Shown here: piece by piece, positions 34,650-42,796 of the stretch | How the letters are laid out: each line of letters opens with the position of its first letter | Numbering within the stretch: position 1 is the stretch's first letter | Assembly: GCF_000421565.1 (NCBI RefSeq) | Contig: NZ_ATXG01000001.1 | Span: forward strand, 434,001 to 498,000 | Origin: Agromyces subbeticus DSM 16689 | GTDB taxonomy: Bacteria > Actinomycetota > Actinomycetes > Actinomycetales > Microbacteriaceae | DNA: 64,000 nt | Direction: 5' to 3' | The notes under the pieces: generated by a model | What the model saw: the letters and a program-made list of their open reading frames with translations, nothing else | Told to the model about the DNA's origin: nothing | Database searches by the model: none | Program-made: the position numbers and the translations under genes

Positions 34650-36338
34650 TCAGGCGCTGAGGTCGGCTTGCGCCGAGGCATCCGCCGCTGCCTTCTCCCA
34701 CGGAGCCGGGAACGGGAAGTAGTGCTCGAGGAACTCGATCACGGCGGCCGTGCGCTCCTCGACTGAGATCTCGGGAAAACTGCCGTCGTTCAGGCAGAAC
34801 ATGTCGTGGTCGCGGCGCTTCAGCAGCTGCTTCATGGCCGGCAGCGCCTGGCGCAGCGTCGTCTCGACGTACTTGACCTTGGCGTCGGTCTGCACCACCG
34901 CGTGACCCGTGAGCAGCGAGTAGTAGTGGTACAGCGAGTTGGTGACCGAGATGTCGGTCGCCGAGCGGAAGCGGCTCGCGGCCGTGCGCCGGAACTCCTC
35001 GGGGAACGCCCCCTCGAGCTCGGCCATCACGCTCTTGCGCAGCGGTGCCGCGCAGTGCTCGAGGTGACGGGTGGTGACCTTGCCGAAGCGGTCGCGCAGC
35101 AGTGCGCGGTTGACCCGCGCCGCGTTCTCGAAGCCGCTGCGGCCGGGGTGCGTCGATCCGAGGCCGATGCGGGTCGCCGCCTCGACGAACTTCGTGATGC
35201 CGCCGGGCGAGAAGAAGAGCGAGGGGCGGAGCGGGCGGCCGAAGAACATGTCGTCGTTCGAATAGAGGAAGTGCTCGGCGAGCCCCTCGATGTGGTGCAG
35301 CTGGCTCTCGACGGCGTGCGAGTTGTGCGTCGGCAGCACCGAGGTGTCGGCGAACATCTCTTCGCTGCGCACGATCGTGACCTTGGGGTGCTTGGCGAGC
35401 CAGGCCGGGGCGGGTGAGTCGGTCGCGATGAAGATGCGCCGCACCCACGGCGCGAACAGGTGCACCGAGCGCAACGCGTACTTGAGCTCGTCGATCTGCC
35501 GATAGCGGGCCTCGGAGTCGTCGCCCTCGCCGACCACGTAGCTCTGCATGCGCTTCGCCCGCTCGCGGATGAACTCGTCGCTCGAGCCGTCGACCCACGA
35601 GAAGACCATGTCGATCTCGAAGTCGACGTCGCTCGCGAGTGGCTCGAACATGTGCTCGAGCGTCGGCCAGTCGCGACCGTGCAGGTGCACGACGTCGTCG
35701 GTCGTCTCCGAGCGCGGCAGCGTGCGGCGCATGAGCGCGTTCTCGGCGGGGGCCTCGATCGTGTCGTCGCCGAACCGCCAGAACTCGATCTGCACCGCGG
35801 TCTCGCTGCCGTAGCGCAAGCGCCCGATGGGCTCGATGCGGGGTCGGTAGACGCGCAGCACCGTGGGCTTGCGGCCGGCCGAGAGCCGGCCGTCGGCGAG
35901 CAGCACCGGGTGGGTGTCGGCCGCACGCGTCGGAGCGAGGGTCGCCGCGTAGAAGGGTTCGTCGGCGAACGCCTCGGCGAACGCCTGGGCGACGCGCTTG
36001 CGATCGGCGCGGTCGACGGCGATCACGGGCCGGTCGTCGTTGCCGCGAACGAGCAGGAACGGGATTTCGGCGGCGTCGAGCGCCGCCGCCACGGTGAGCA
36101 GGTCTTCGACCATCGATTCCTGCGGCGTCATGTGGCCGTTGCGCAGGGCGTACTGTCCCTTGCGGATGACGAGGTCGTCGCGATCGAACCGGAGCGCACG
36201 GTTCGCGGACTCGACGAGCACGAGTTCCGACGCATCGGAGAGCCGCAACGGCGGCGTGGGCGTCGCCTCCCGCCGCGCGAACGCGTGTCCGTCGTGCTGC
36301 TGCCGGTCAGGGGTTCGATCGCGGTCGGTTCTCGTCAC
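34650..36338 (-). CDS. Stealth-family sugar-phosphate transferase
   Basis: 562 residues from a GTG at 36338 with GGAGG about 11 bp upstream; the open frame continues upstream but into the divergent promoter. The four Stealth conserved regions are visible in order: IDMVFSWVDGSSDEF (CR1), ELKYALRSVHLFAPWVRRIF (CR2), NSHAVESQLHHIEGLAEHFLYSNDDMFFGRPL (CR2/3) and a C-terminal DISVTNSLYHYYSLLTG with DMFCLNDG (CR4). Stealth proteins transfer hexose-1-phosphate to build phosphodiester-linked capsule or wall glycans. The N-terminal 200 residues carry an extra nucleotidyl-like region. No transmembrane helix. Confidence 0.85.
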   Translation of the reverse strand: MTRTDRDRTPDRQQHDGHAFARREATPTPPLRLSDASELVLVESANRALRFDRDDLVIRKGQYALRNGHMTPQESMVEDLLTVAAALDAAEIPFLLVRGNDDRPVIAVDRADRKRVAQAFAEAFADEPFYAATLAPTRAADTHPVLLADGRLSAGRKPTVLRVYRPRIEPIGRLRYGSETAVQIEFWRFGDDTIEAPAENALMRRTLPRSETTDDVVHLHGRDWPTLEHMFEPLASDVDFEIDMVFSWVDGSSDEFIRERAKRMQSYVVGEGDDSEARYRQIDELKYALRSVHLFAPWVRRIFIATDSPAPAWLAKHPKVTIVRSEEMFADTSVLPTHNSHAVESQLHHIEGLAEHFLYSNDDMFFGRPLRPSLFFSPGGITKFVEAATRIGLGSTHPGRSGFENAARVNRALLRDRFGKVTTRHLEHCAAPLRKSVMAELEGAFPEEFRRTAASRFRSATDISVTNSLYHYYSLLTGHAVVQTDAKVKYVETTLRQALPAMKQLLKRRDHDMFCLNDGSFPEISVEERTAAVIEFLEHYFPFPAPWEKAAADASAQADLSA

Positions 36339-36439
36339 GGAGCGGTGGCCTCCAGGGGTCGTGGGGTGGGAGCGCGCGGAGCGCGATGCTCTGATTGTAC
36401 GCAAGGCCGGGGTGGGAACAATCTCGTCCTCTGGACGTC

Positions 36440-36457
36440 TTGACAGCATGCTGTCAA
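36440..36457 (+). promoter_or_regulatory. Perfect 18-bp palindromic operator, upstream copy
   Basis: TTGACAGCATGCTGTCAA is a perfect palindrome and contains the -35 hexamer TTGACA of the PfpI-gene promoter. Size and symmetry suit a MarR-family dimer, and a MarR gene follows in the same operon. Confidence 0.7.
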
Positions 36458-36469
36458 TCACGCCAAGAT
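36440..36469 (+). promoter_or_regulatory. Leaderless promoter of the PfpI-MarR operon
   Basis: TTGACA (36440-36445), 18-bp spacer, CAAGAT (36464-36469). The expected start point falls on or next to the ATG at 36476 and there is no ribosome-binding site, so a leaderless mRNA is predicted. Both ends of the promoter are covered by operators. Confidence 0.5.
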
Positions 36470-36484
36470 GACAGCATGCTGACA
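36469..36484 (+). promoter_or_regulatory. Palindromic operator, downstream copy over the start codon
   Basis: TGACAGCATGCTGACA repeats the core of the upstream operator with one mismatch (A for T near the right end). Its centre is 28 bp from that of the first copy. The ATG start codon of the PfpI gene lies inside it. Confidence 0.65.
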
Positions 36485-37096
36485 AACATTGCATCGAACG
36501 AACGAGTGGTCGTGCTGTACGCGACCGACACCATGGCCGATTGGGAGTACGGCTACCTCGTGGCCGGCCTCGGCATGACGGGAGGCGCGATCCGTCTCGT
36601 CGTCGCGAGCGAGAATGCGGCCGAGGTCACCACGATGGGCGGCATGCACGTGCGGCCGGATGCCGCGCTCGCCGAGCTCGACCCCGAGCGCATCGCGATG
36701 CTCGTGGTGCCCGGCGCCGACACCTGGGCCGAGGGGCACGAGCAGGTGCTCGCGCTCGCCACGCGCCTCGTCGCGGCCGGAACGCCGGTCGCCGCCATCT
36801 GCGGCGGAACGCTCGGGCTCGCCCGCGCCGGGCTGCTCGACGAGCGAGCCCACACGAGCAACGCGCCCGAATTCCTCGAGCTCGCCGCCGGGTACGCCGG
36901 GCAGGCGCACTACTCGCACGACCGCGCCGTCGTCGACCGCGGAGTGATCACCGCCGGCGCCACCGCGCCGCTCGAGTTCGCGAAGGCGGCCTTCGAGATG
37001 CTGAGCGCCATGCCGCAGCCGGTGATCGATGCCTGGTACGGCCTCTACACGACCGGCGAGCGCCGTTACTACGACGCGCTCGTCGGCGCAGCCTGA
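36476..37096 (+). CDS. DJ-1/PfpI family protein
   Basis: 206 residues from ATG 36476, inside the second operator. The flavodoxin-like DJ-1/PfpI fold is evident: VVVLYATDTMADWEYGYLV at the start, the nucleophile elbow AAICGGTLGLA (Cys109), and a helix rich in Ala and Glu. Members are proteases, chaperones, glyoxalases or isonitrile hydratases, and this one could be any of these. It is co-transcribed with the MarR gene (stop and start share one base), suggesting induction by a stressor such as an aldehyde or oxidant (inference). Confidence 0.85.
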   Translation: MLTNIASNERVVVLYATDTMADWEYGYLVAGLGMTGGAIRLVVASENAAEVTTMGGMHVRPDAALAELDPERIAMLVVPGADTWAEGHEQVLALATRLVAAGTPVAAICGGTLGLARAGLLDERAHTSNAPEFLELAAGYAGQAHYSHDRAVVDRGVITAGATAPLEFAKAAFEMLSAMPQPVIDAWYGLYTTGERRYYDALVGAA

Positions 37097-37560
37097 TGGG
37101 CAGGCGGAGTCCCGCCGGCGACGCCCTCACGGCCCTCGTGCTGCCGGCCTTCGAGCTGAACGGGGAGTTCCTCGATGCGGCTCGCGAAATCGCCGGCCCA
37201 GCGGGCTTGACCCCGGCGCAGTGGCAAGTGCTCGGCGCGACGCTCGACGGCGGCCTCGCCGTCGCCGAGATCGCCCGCCGGGTCGGTCTCGGGCTCGCTC
37301 GCCAGAGCGTGCAGCGCACTGCCGATCAGCTCGTCGAACGCGGCTGGGCCGAGTACGTCGAGAATCCGAGGCACCGGCGAGCGAAGCTCCTGCAGCCCAC
37401 TCCCGACGGGCGCGCCGCCGTGACTCGCCTCGGCGCTGCGCAGCGTGCGTGGGCCGACGCCGTCGGAGCAGAGCTCGGGGCGGAAGAACTGCAGGTCGCG
37501 CTCGACACGATGCTGCGCATCATCGCCGCGTCGCGGCGGGTGCGGGGCATCGCCGACTGA
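37096..37560 (+). CDS. MarR-family transcriptional regulator (PfpI operon)
   Basis: 154 residues. Winged helix-turn-helix at about 35-100 (LTPAQWQVLGATLDGGLAVAEIARRVGLGLARQSVQRTADQLVERGWAEY, wing ENPRHRRAKLL), flanked by dimerisation helices. Its start shares a base with the PfpI stop (TGATG). It is the obvious candidate to bind the twin TGACAGCATGCTG(T/A)CA operators that cover the shared promoter, giving autorepression. Confidence 0.85.
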   Translation: MGRRSPAGDALTALVLPAFELNGEFLDAAREIAGPAGLTPAQWQVLGATLDGGLAVAEIARRVGLGLARQSVQRTADQLVERGWAEYVENPRHRRAKLLQPTPDGRAAVTRLGAAQRAWADAVGAELGAEELQVALDTMLRIIAASRRVRGIAD

Positions 37561-37680
37561 TCGAGTCGCAAGATCGAGCGGGCGGGGCCGCTCGGTTCAG
37601 TGTGGCGCCGGATGACGCGAACTTACGCCGCGGGTCGGCGGGCGTGGCGGCATCCGATCGCCCTGTCTAGCGTTTCGAGC

Positions 37681-38268
37681 ATGTCACGCACCATCTCGCT
37701 CGTCGCCGTCTCGGGCAGCCTGCACGCGCCCTCGAAGACCACTGTGCTCACCGCCGAGATCCTCGCGTCGTTCGCCGCTGCGCTCGGCGAGCACGTCGAG
37801 GTCGAGACGCATCTCATCGAGCTCAGTGAGATCGGCCGCGAGTTCACCGGGGCGCTGCGTCGCGACGAGCTGAGCCCGGTCGCCGAGGCCGCCATTCGCC
37901 GCATCGAGTCGGCGACGCTGCTCGTCGTGGCGAGCCCCGTCTACCGGGCGTCGTTCACGGGCCTCTTCAAGCACGTGTTCGACTTCGTCGGGCAGTACTC
38001 GCTCATCGACAAGCCGGTGCTGCTCGCCGCCACGGGCGGGAGCGACCGGCATGCGCTCATCATCGAACACCAGTTCCGGCCGCTGTTCTCCTTCTTCCAG
38101 GCGCTCACCCTGCCGCTCGGGGTCTATGCGAGCGATGCCGACTTCGTCGACTACCGTATCGACTCCGAGGCGCTTCGCGAGCGCATCGCGCAGGCCGTCG
38201 GGCGCGGGGTTCCGGTCGTGCGCGGCACCTTCTCGGACGTGGTCTCGGAGTACGTCGCGACGTGGTGA
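37681..38268 (+). CDS. NAD(P)H-dependent FMN reductase (MsuE/SsuE type)
   Basis: 195 residues. The flavodoxin-like NADPH_FMN_red domain spans the protein: phosphate-binding loop SGSLHAPSKTTVL, then VVASPVYRASFTGLFKHVFDFV and a C-terminal helix pair. ATG 37681 is preceded by TAGCGT 8 bp upstream and no ribosome-binding site, so the mRNA may be leaderless. It should supply reduced FMN to two-component monooxygenases, and two such oxygenases lie downstream (39634 and 46322). It is therefore the likely reductase partner of the large operon despite the desaturase gene between them. Confidence 0.85.
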   Translation: MSRTISLVAVSGSLHAPSKTTVLTAEILASFAAALGEHVEVETHLIELSEIGREFTGALRRDELSPVAEAAIRRIESATLLVVASPVYRASFTGLFKHVFDFVGQYSLIDKPVLLAATGGSDRHALIIEHQFRPLFSFFQALTLPLGVYASDADFVDYRIDSEALRERIAQAVGRGVPVVRGTFSDVVSEYVATW

Positions 38269-38319
38269 CCCGGTGGGTCGCGGCCTGCGGCCCGGCCTGA
38301 GAGTTCAATGAGGATCACT

Positions 38320-38337
38320 CGACTCCACTGGGAGTCG
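38320..38337 (+). terminator. Short hairpin after the FMN reductase gene
   Basis: CGACTCC (38320-38326), ACTG loop, GGAGTCG (38331-38337): a perfect 7-bp stem without a U-run. It could be a weak terminator or a regulator site ahead of the desaturase gene. Confidence 0.35.
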
Positions 38338-38418
38338 GCGTACCGTTGAATGAGCAGAACGCAAGCCCAATACCGTGTGCCCGGACCCCGCGTGCGGCGA
38401 CCTCGAGAGGAGGTCGTC

Positions 38419-39513
38419 ATGACCGCGGAGGTCTCGCCGGTTCGGCTCACTCGACCGAGAACGGGTGACGGGCGCGCGACGCCGGCCAGCGATTTCACGG
38501 AGCTCGCCCGCCAGATCAAGGACGCGGGCCTCATGCGGCGCCGCTACGGCTACTACTGGACGAAGCTCATCGCCGTGCCCGTCGCGTTCGCGGCGGCGAT
38601 CGCCCTGTTCATCTGGATCGGCGACTCGTGGTGGCAGATGTTCATCGCCGTTGGATTCGCCGTGCTGTTCACGCAGACGGCCTTTCTCGGGCACGACGCC
38701 GCGCATCGCCAGATCTTCCGCTCCGGCAAGTGGAACGACTGGGCGAGCCTCATTCTGGGCGGGTTCGTCGGCATGAGCTACGGATGGTGGCAGCACAAGC
38801 ACACCCGTCATCACGCGAACCCCAACCAGGTCGGTGTCGACCCGGATATCGATCTGCCGGTGGTCGCCTTCACCCCGGAGCAGGCCGAACGCCGGCGAAG
38901 CCCCATCGCCCACTGGGTCATCGGGCACCAGGGCGCCTTCTTCTTCCCGATCCTGCTGCTCGAGGGCCTCTCGCTGCATGCGTCGAGCGTGCACCGCGTC
39001 TTCGCTCGAGAGCGGCTGCCGCACCGCACCGCGGAGACGCTCGTGCTCGCAGTGCGCATCATCGGGTTCGTGGCCCTCGTGTTCATCGTGCTCTCGCCCG
39101 ACAAGGCGGTGGTGTTCCTCGCGATCCAGCTCGGCCTCTTCGGCTTCTACATGGGCGCCTCGTTCGCACCGAACCACAAGGGCATGCCGCTCGTGCCGAA
39201 GTCGATGAAGCTCGACTTCCTGCGTCGCCAGGTGCTCATGAGCCGCAACATCCGCGGCAACCGGTTCATCGACGTGCTGATGGGCGGGCTCAACTACCAG
39301 ATCGAGCACCACCTCTTCCCGTCGATGCCGCGACCGCACCTGCGCCGCGCCGCACCGATCATCGAGCGCTACTGCCTGCGCCACGATGTGTCATATACCC
39401 AGACCGGGCTGTGGCAGTCGTACGGCATCGTGCTGCGCTACATCAATCGGGTCGGGCTCGGCGAGCGGGACCCGTTCGAGTGCCCGCTCGTGGTGCAGCG
39501 GGCGTCGATCTGA
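38419..39513 (+). CDS. Membrane fatty-acid/acyl-lipid desaturase
   Basis: 364 residues from ATG 38419 (AGGAGG 6 bp upstream; an earlier in-frame ATG at 38350 lacks a site). The three di-iron histidine boxes are present: HDAAH (His near 92), HKHTRHH (near 126) and QIEHH (near 294). Four transmembrane helices flank the boxes (VAFAAAIALFIWIGDSWW and later segments). The QxxHH third box is typical of front-end or acyl-lipid desaturases. It introduces a double bond into membrane acyl chains, needing O2 and an electron donor, for example in cold adaptation. Confidence 0.88.
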   Translation: MTAEVSPVRLTRPRTGDGRATPASDFTELARQIKDAGLMRRRYGYYWTKLIAVPVAFAAAIALFIWIGDSWWQMFIAVGFAVLFTQTAFLGHDAAHRQIFRSGKWNDWASLILGGFVGMSYGWWQHKHTRHHANPNQVGVDPDIDLPVVAFTPEQAERRRSPIAHWVIGHQGAFFFPILLLEGLSLHASSVHRVFARERLPHRTAETLVLAVRIIGFVALVFIVLSPDKAVVFLAIQLGLFGFYMGASFAPNHKGMPLVPKSMKLDFLRRQVLMSRNIRGNRFIDVLMGGLNYQIEHHLFPSMPRPHLRRAAPIIERYCLRHDVSYTQTGLWQSYGIVLRYINRVGLGERDPFECPLVVQRASI

Positions 39514-39530
39514 GCGGTCGCCGTGACGTC

Positions 39531-39577
39531 GTGTGACCCTCGATTGAGGCGTGTGACGGCCGGTTCCCCTGTGTGAC
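39531..39577 (+). repeat. Three GTGTGAC iterons at exact 20-bp spacing
   Basis: GTGTGAC occurs at 39531, 39551 and 39571, all in the same orientation and each on the same helical face. They lie upstream of a -10-like TAGCGT (39609-39614) that has no good -35, so they look like activator sites for the monooxygenase/transporter operon. Confidence 0.55.
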
Positions 39578-39633
39578 GGGCACCCTCGCGACATCCGTTC
39601 GGCCTCCCTAGCGTCGGGGCAGGAGGTCGAAAC

Positions 39634-41088
39634 ATGACACGACTCATCATCGGCGCAATGGTCAGGGCGATCGGGGCGTATCCCTCGGGCTGGCGGTATC
39701 CAGGGGCCCATCGCGACCCGCGCGCCGACGCCGCCGTGCTGCGGCGCGCGGCCGAGGTGGCCGAGGCGGCACGGCTCGACTACCTCTTCTTCGGAGACTG
39801 GCTCGCGACGGGGCACGACCTCGAGTTCCGCGATCCGTACCTCGTGGCGCGCATCGACCCGATCTCGGCGATCACCTACCTCTCGGGCATCACCTCGCGC
39901 ATCGGCCTGATCGCCACGGCGAACACGAGCTACTCCGATCCCTACACGCTCGCGCGGGCGACGGCGTCGGTCGACCTGCTCTCGGGCGGGCGGGCCGGCC
40001 TCAACCTCGTGACCGGCGCCGAGCCGCGCGCCGCGGGCAATCACGGGCTCGACTTCCACGCGGCGAACGAGTCGCGCTACGACCGCGCCGTCGAGTTCGA
40101 GATCGTGCTGCGCCGGCTCTGGGACTCCTTCGAAGACGATGCGATCGTCGCGGATGCCGCGACCGGCGTGTACCTCGACCCGCAGAAGCTGCACGCCACG
40201 GACTTCCACGGCGAGCACTTGAGCGTCACCGGGCCCTTGAACGTGGCGCGCCCGGTGCAGGGCCACCTGCCGATCGTGCACGCCGGCACCTCGCCGCGGT
40301 CGCGGCTCTTCGCCGCGCAGAGCGCCGACCTCGCGCTCGTCGCCGTGAGCGGTCTCGAACACGCCGTCGCGATTCGAGAGGAGCTGCGGGCGCTCGCCTT
40401 CGAATCGGGCCGCGACGATCGCACGCTCAAGGTCATCGCCCCGGTGCTGCCGATCGTGGGCGAGACCCGCGAGCACGCGCAGTCGATCGCCGACGAGCTC
40501 AGCGAGCTCGTGCAGATCGCCGAGGACTGGCCCGACGGCCCGCCGGCCGCGTTCCCGGCCAACCGCTCGCTCGCCCAGCTCGCCACCCTCGTCGGCGTCG
40601 ACCTCTCGGGCCTCTCGCCCGACCGGGCGGTCACCCCCTCGCTCGTCGCTGCGTTCAGTGCCCCCGGGCAGGAGCTCGTCGAGATCGTCGCCGAGCGCAC
40701 CGGCCGCAACCCGGGCGGGGATCGCCCGCCCACCCTGCGCCATCTCGTGGTCGCAGCCTCGGTGAACGCCTCGATGATCGTCGGCACGGCCGACGACGTG
40801 GCCGCCGAGTTCGAGGCCTGGGGTGAAGCGGGCGCCGTCGACGGGTTCAACGTGCTCTCGGCCGTGCAGCCCCAGCAATTCGAGGCGTTCGCCCTGCAGG
40901 TTGTGCCCGAACTGCAGCGCAGGGGGGTCTTTCCGACCGAATACGAGGGCGAGACCCTGCGCGAGCACCTCGGTCTCGGCCGCCCCGGCAACGTGCACGT
41001 GTCGCCCGGTGACGTCTCGTTGCAGGGCATTTCACCCCGTGACCGCGCGGGTCGCAGCGCGGTTGAGACGGCCCCGAGGCATCCGTAG
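39634..41088 (+). CDS. NtaA/SnaA/DszA-type FMN-dependent monooxygenase
   Basis: 484 residues, AGGAGG 8 bp before the ATG. Luciferase-like TIM-barrel of the NtaA/DszA subgroup: GAYPSGWRYPGAHRDP near the N-terminus, SGITSRIGLIATANTSYSDPY, and the flavin-binding stretch RAGLNLVTGAEPRAAGNHG. It needs reduced FMN from a partner reductase (candidate at 37681). Relatives oxidise nitrilotriacetate, dibenzothiophene sulfone, dimethyl sulfide or long alkanes. It is the first gene after the iteron-bearing promoter and lies 64 bp before the solute-binding-protein gene, so it is probably part of that operon. Confidence 0.87.
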   Translation: MTRLIIGAMVRAIGAYPSGWRYPGAHRDPRADAAVLRRAAEVAEAARLDYLFFGDWLATGHDLEFRDPYLVARIDPISAITYLSGITSRIGLIATANTSYSDPYTLARATASVDLLSGGRAGLNLVTGAEPRAAGNHGLDFHAANESRYDRAVEFEIVLRRLWDSFEDDAIVADAATGVYLDPQKLHATDFHGEHLSVTGPLNVARPVQGHLPIVHAGTSPRSRLFAAQSADLALVAVSGLEHAVAIREELRALAFESGRDDRTLKVIAPVLPIVGETREHAQSIADELSELVQIAEDWPDGPPAAFPANRSLAQLATLVGVDLSGLSPDRAVTPSLVAAFSAPGQELVEIVAERTGRNPGGDRPPTLRHLVVAASVNASMIVGTADDVAAEFEAWGEAGAVDGFNVLSAVQPQQFEAFALQVVPELQRRGVFPTEYEGETLREHLGLGRPGNVHVSPGDVSLQGISPRDRAGRSAVETAPRHP

Positions 41089-41152
41089 TTTCGACCCCAC
41101 GCCTCCACCAAGGGCCGTCACGATCCGTTCCCGACCGAAGGAAGACCACCAG

Positions 41153-42793
41153 ATGTCCACCCCACGCACCTTCCGCCGCCTCGCCGTCACGGCAGCCGCC
41201 GCGCTCGCCGCCGTGAGCCTGCTCGCGTCGTGCGCAACGCAGACCACCGCGACGGATGCCGCCACCGGCGGCGACCCCGTCGAAGGCGGCACGCTCACCT
41301 ACCTCGAGCACCAGCCGCACACGACGCTCTACCCACCCCAGGCCGGCTTCTACCCGAACGGCGGCATCGTCAACAACATCACCGCACGTCTCACCTGGCA
41401 GGACCCGGAGTCGCTCGAGATCGAGCCGTGGGTCGCGACCGAGTGGACGGTGAACGCGGATGCCACGGAGTACACCTTCGAGCTGCGTGACCACGTGACC
41501 TTCTCCGACGGCACCGTCGTCGACGCCGCTGCGGTGGCCAAGAACTTCGACACCTACGGGCTCGGCAACACCGAGCTCGGGCTCACGGTGTCGGAGGCGA
41601 TCAACAACTACGCCTCGAGCGAGGTCGTCGACGCCGACACGGTCACGTTCCGCTTCTCGGCGCCGGCCCCCGGGTTCCTGCAGGCGACGTCGACGATCAA
41701 CTCGGGGCTCCTCTCGCCAGAGACCCTCGACCGCAAACTCGAGGAGTTCGGTGCGGGCTCGTCGACCGAGATCGTCGGCTCGGGCGCGTTCGTCGTCACC
41801 GAAGAGGAGATCGGCACCTCGCTGCGCCTCGAGGCGCGTGACGACTACGACTGGGCGCCGCCCTCGTTCGAGCACCAGGGCCGTGCCTACCTCGACGCGA
41901 TCGACCTCGTCGTCGCCCCTGAAGACAGCGTGCGCATCGGCTCGCTGCTCGCGGGCCAGGCCGACGTGATCCGTTATGTGCAGGCGTTCGACGAGGCGCA
42001 GGTCTCGGGCGCGGGCTTCGAGATCATCGCGGCGCCGACGCGCGGCGTGAACAACTCGATCGGGTTGCGCTTCACGAACCCGCTGCTCAGCGACCTGAAG
42101 GTGCGCCAGGCGCTCGTGCACGGCGTCGACGCGCAGGAGGTCGTCGACACGATCTTCACCGAGAACTACCCGGTCGCGACCTCGCAGCTCGCCTCGACAG
42201 CGGCCGGCTACACGGATGAGTCCGAGGCGCTCGCCTTCGACCCCGAACTCTCAGAGGAGCTGCTCGACGAGGCCGGCTGGCAGGTCGGTGCCGACGGCGT
42301 GCGCGAGAAGAACGGCGAGCGCCTCTCGCTCACGGTCTACGAGGCGAAGCCGCAACCGCTCTCGAAGCAGACCCTCGAGCTCGTCAGCCAGCAGCTCGCC
42401 AAGATCGGCGTCGAGCTCAACGTCAAGGCAGCGGATGCCGGCAGCTACGCAGCAGACATCCTCGATCCGCTGAAGACCCCGCTCTACCACTCGATGGTCG
42501 GACGCGCCGACAACGACGTGATCAAGAGCCAGTACTTCACGAAGAACCGCAACACCCTGCTCTCGAACGACGCGAAGCTCGACGAACTGCTGACCGCCGT
42601 GGCATCCGAACCCGATGCCTCCAAGCGCGACGAGGCCTCGGCCGCCGTGCAGGACTACCTCACCGAGCAGGCGTACGTCATCCCGCTCTTCGAGGAACCG
42701 CAGGTCTACGGCGCCGCGCCCTACGTGCACGGCTTCGCGACCGAGGCCGTCGCCCGCCCGCAGTTCTACGACACCTGGCTCGACGAGAAGTAG
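41153..42793 (+). CDS. ABC transporter substrate-binding lipoprotein, KPN_01854-like (peptide/nickel class)
   Basis: 546 residues. Lipobox LLASC (Cys27). SBP_bac_5 (cluster C) fold: GGTLTYLEHQPHTTLYPPQ at the start, LTWQDPESLEIEPWVATEWTV, ... VIPLFEEPQVYG near the end. The HxPxxTLYPP variant of the first segment recalls the KPN_01854 family that accompanies luciferase-like oxygenases rather than true oligopeptide-binding proteins. It captures an unknown small substrate outside the cell for import by the next three genes and oxidation by the flavin enzymes. Confidence 0.85.
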   Translation: MSTPRTFRRLAVTAAAALAAVSLLASCATQTTATDAATGGDPVEGGTLTYLEHQPHTTLYPPQAGFYPNGGIVNNITARLTWQDPESLEIEPWVATEWTVNADATEYTFELRDHVTFSDGTVVDAAAVAKNFDTYGLGNTELGLTVSEAINNYASSEVVDADTVTFRFSAPAPGFLQATSTINSGLLSPETLDRKLEEFGAGSSTEIVGSGAFVVTEEEIGTSLRLEARDDYDWAPPSFEHQGRAYLDAIDLVVAPEDSVRIGSLLAGQADVIRYVQAFDEAQVSGAGFEIIAAPTRGVNNSIGLRFTNPLLSDLKVRQALVHGVDAQEVVDTIFTENYPVATSQLASTAAGYTDESEALAFDPELSEELLDEAGWQVGADGVREKNGERLSLTVYEAKPQPLSKQTLELVSQQLAKIGVELNVKAADAGSYAADILDPLKTPLYHSMVGRADNDVIKSQYFTKNRNTLLSNDAKLDELLTAVASEPDASKRDEASAAVQDYLTEQAYVIPLFEEPQVYGAAPYVHGFATEAVARPQFYDTWLDEK

Positions 42794-42796
42794 CCG

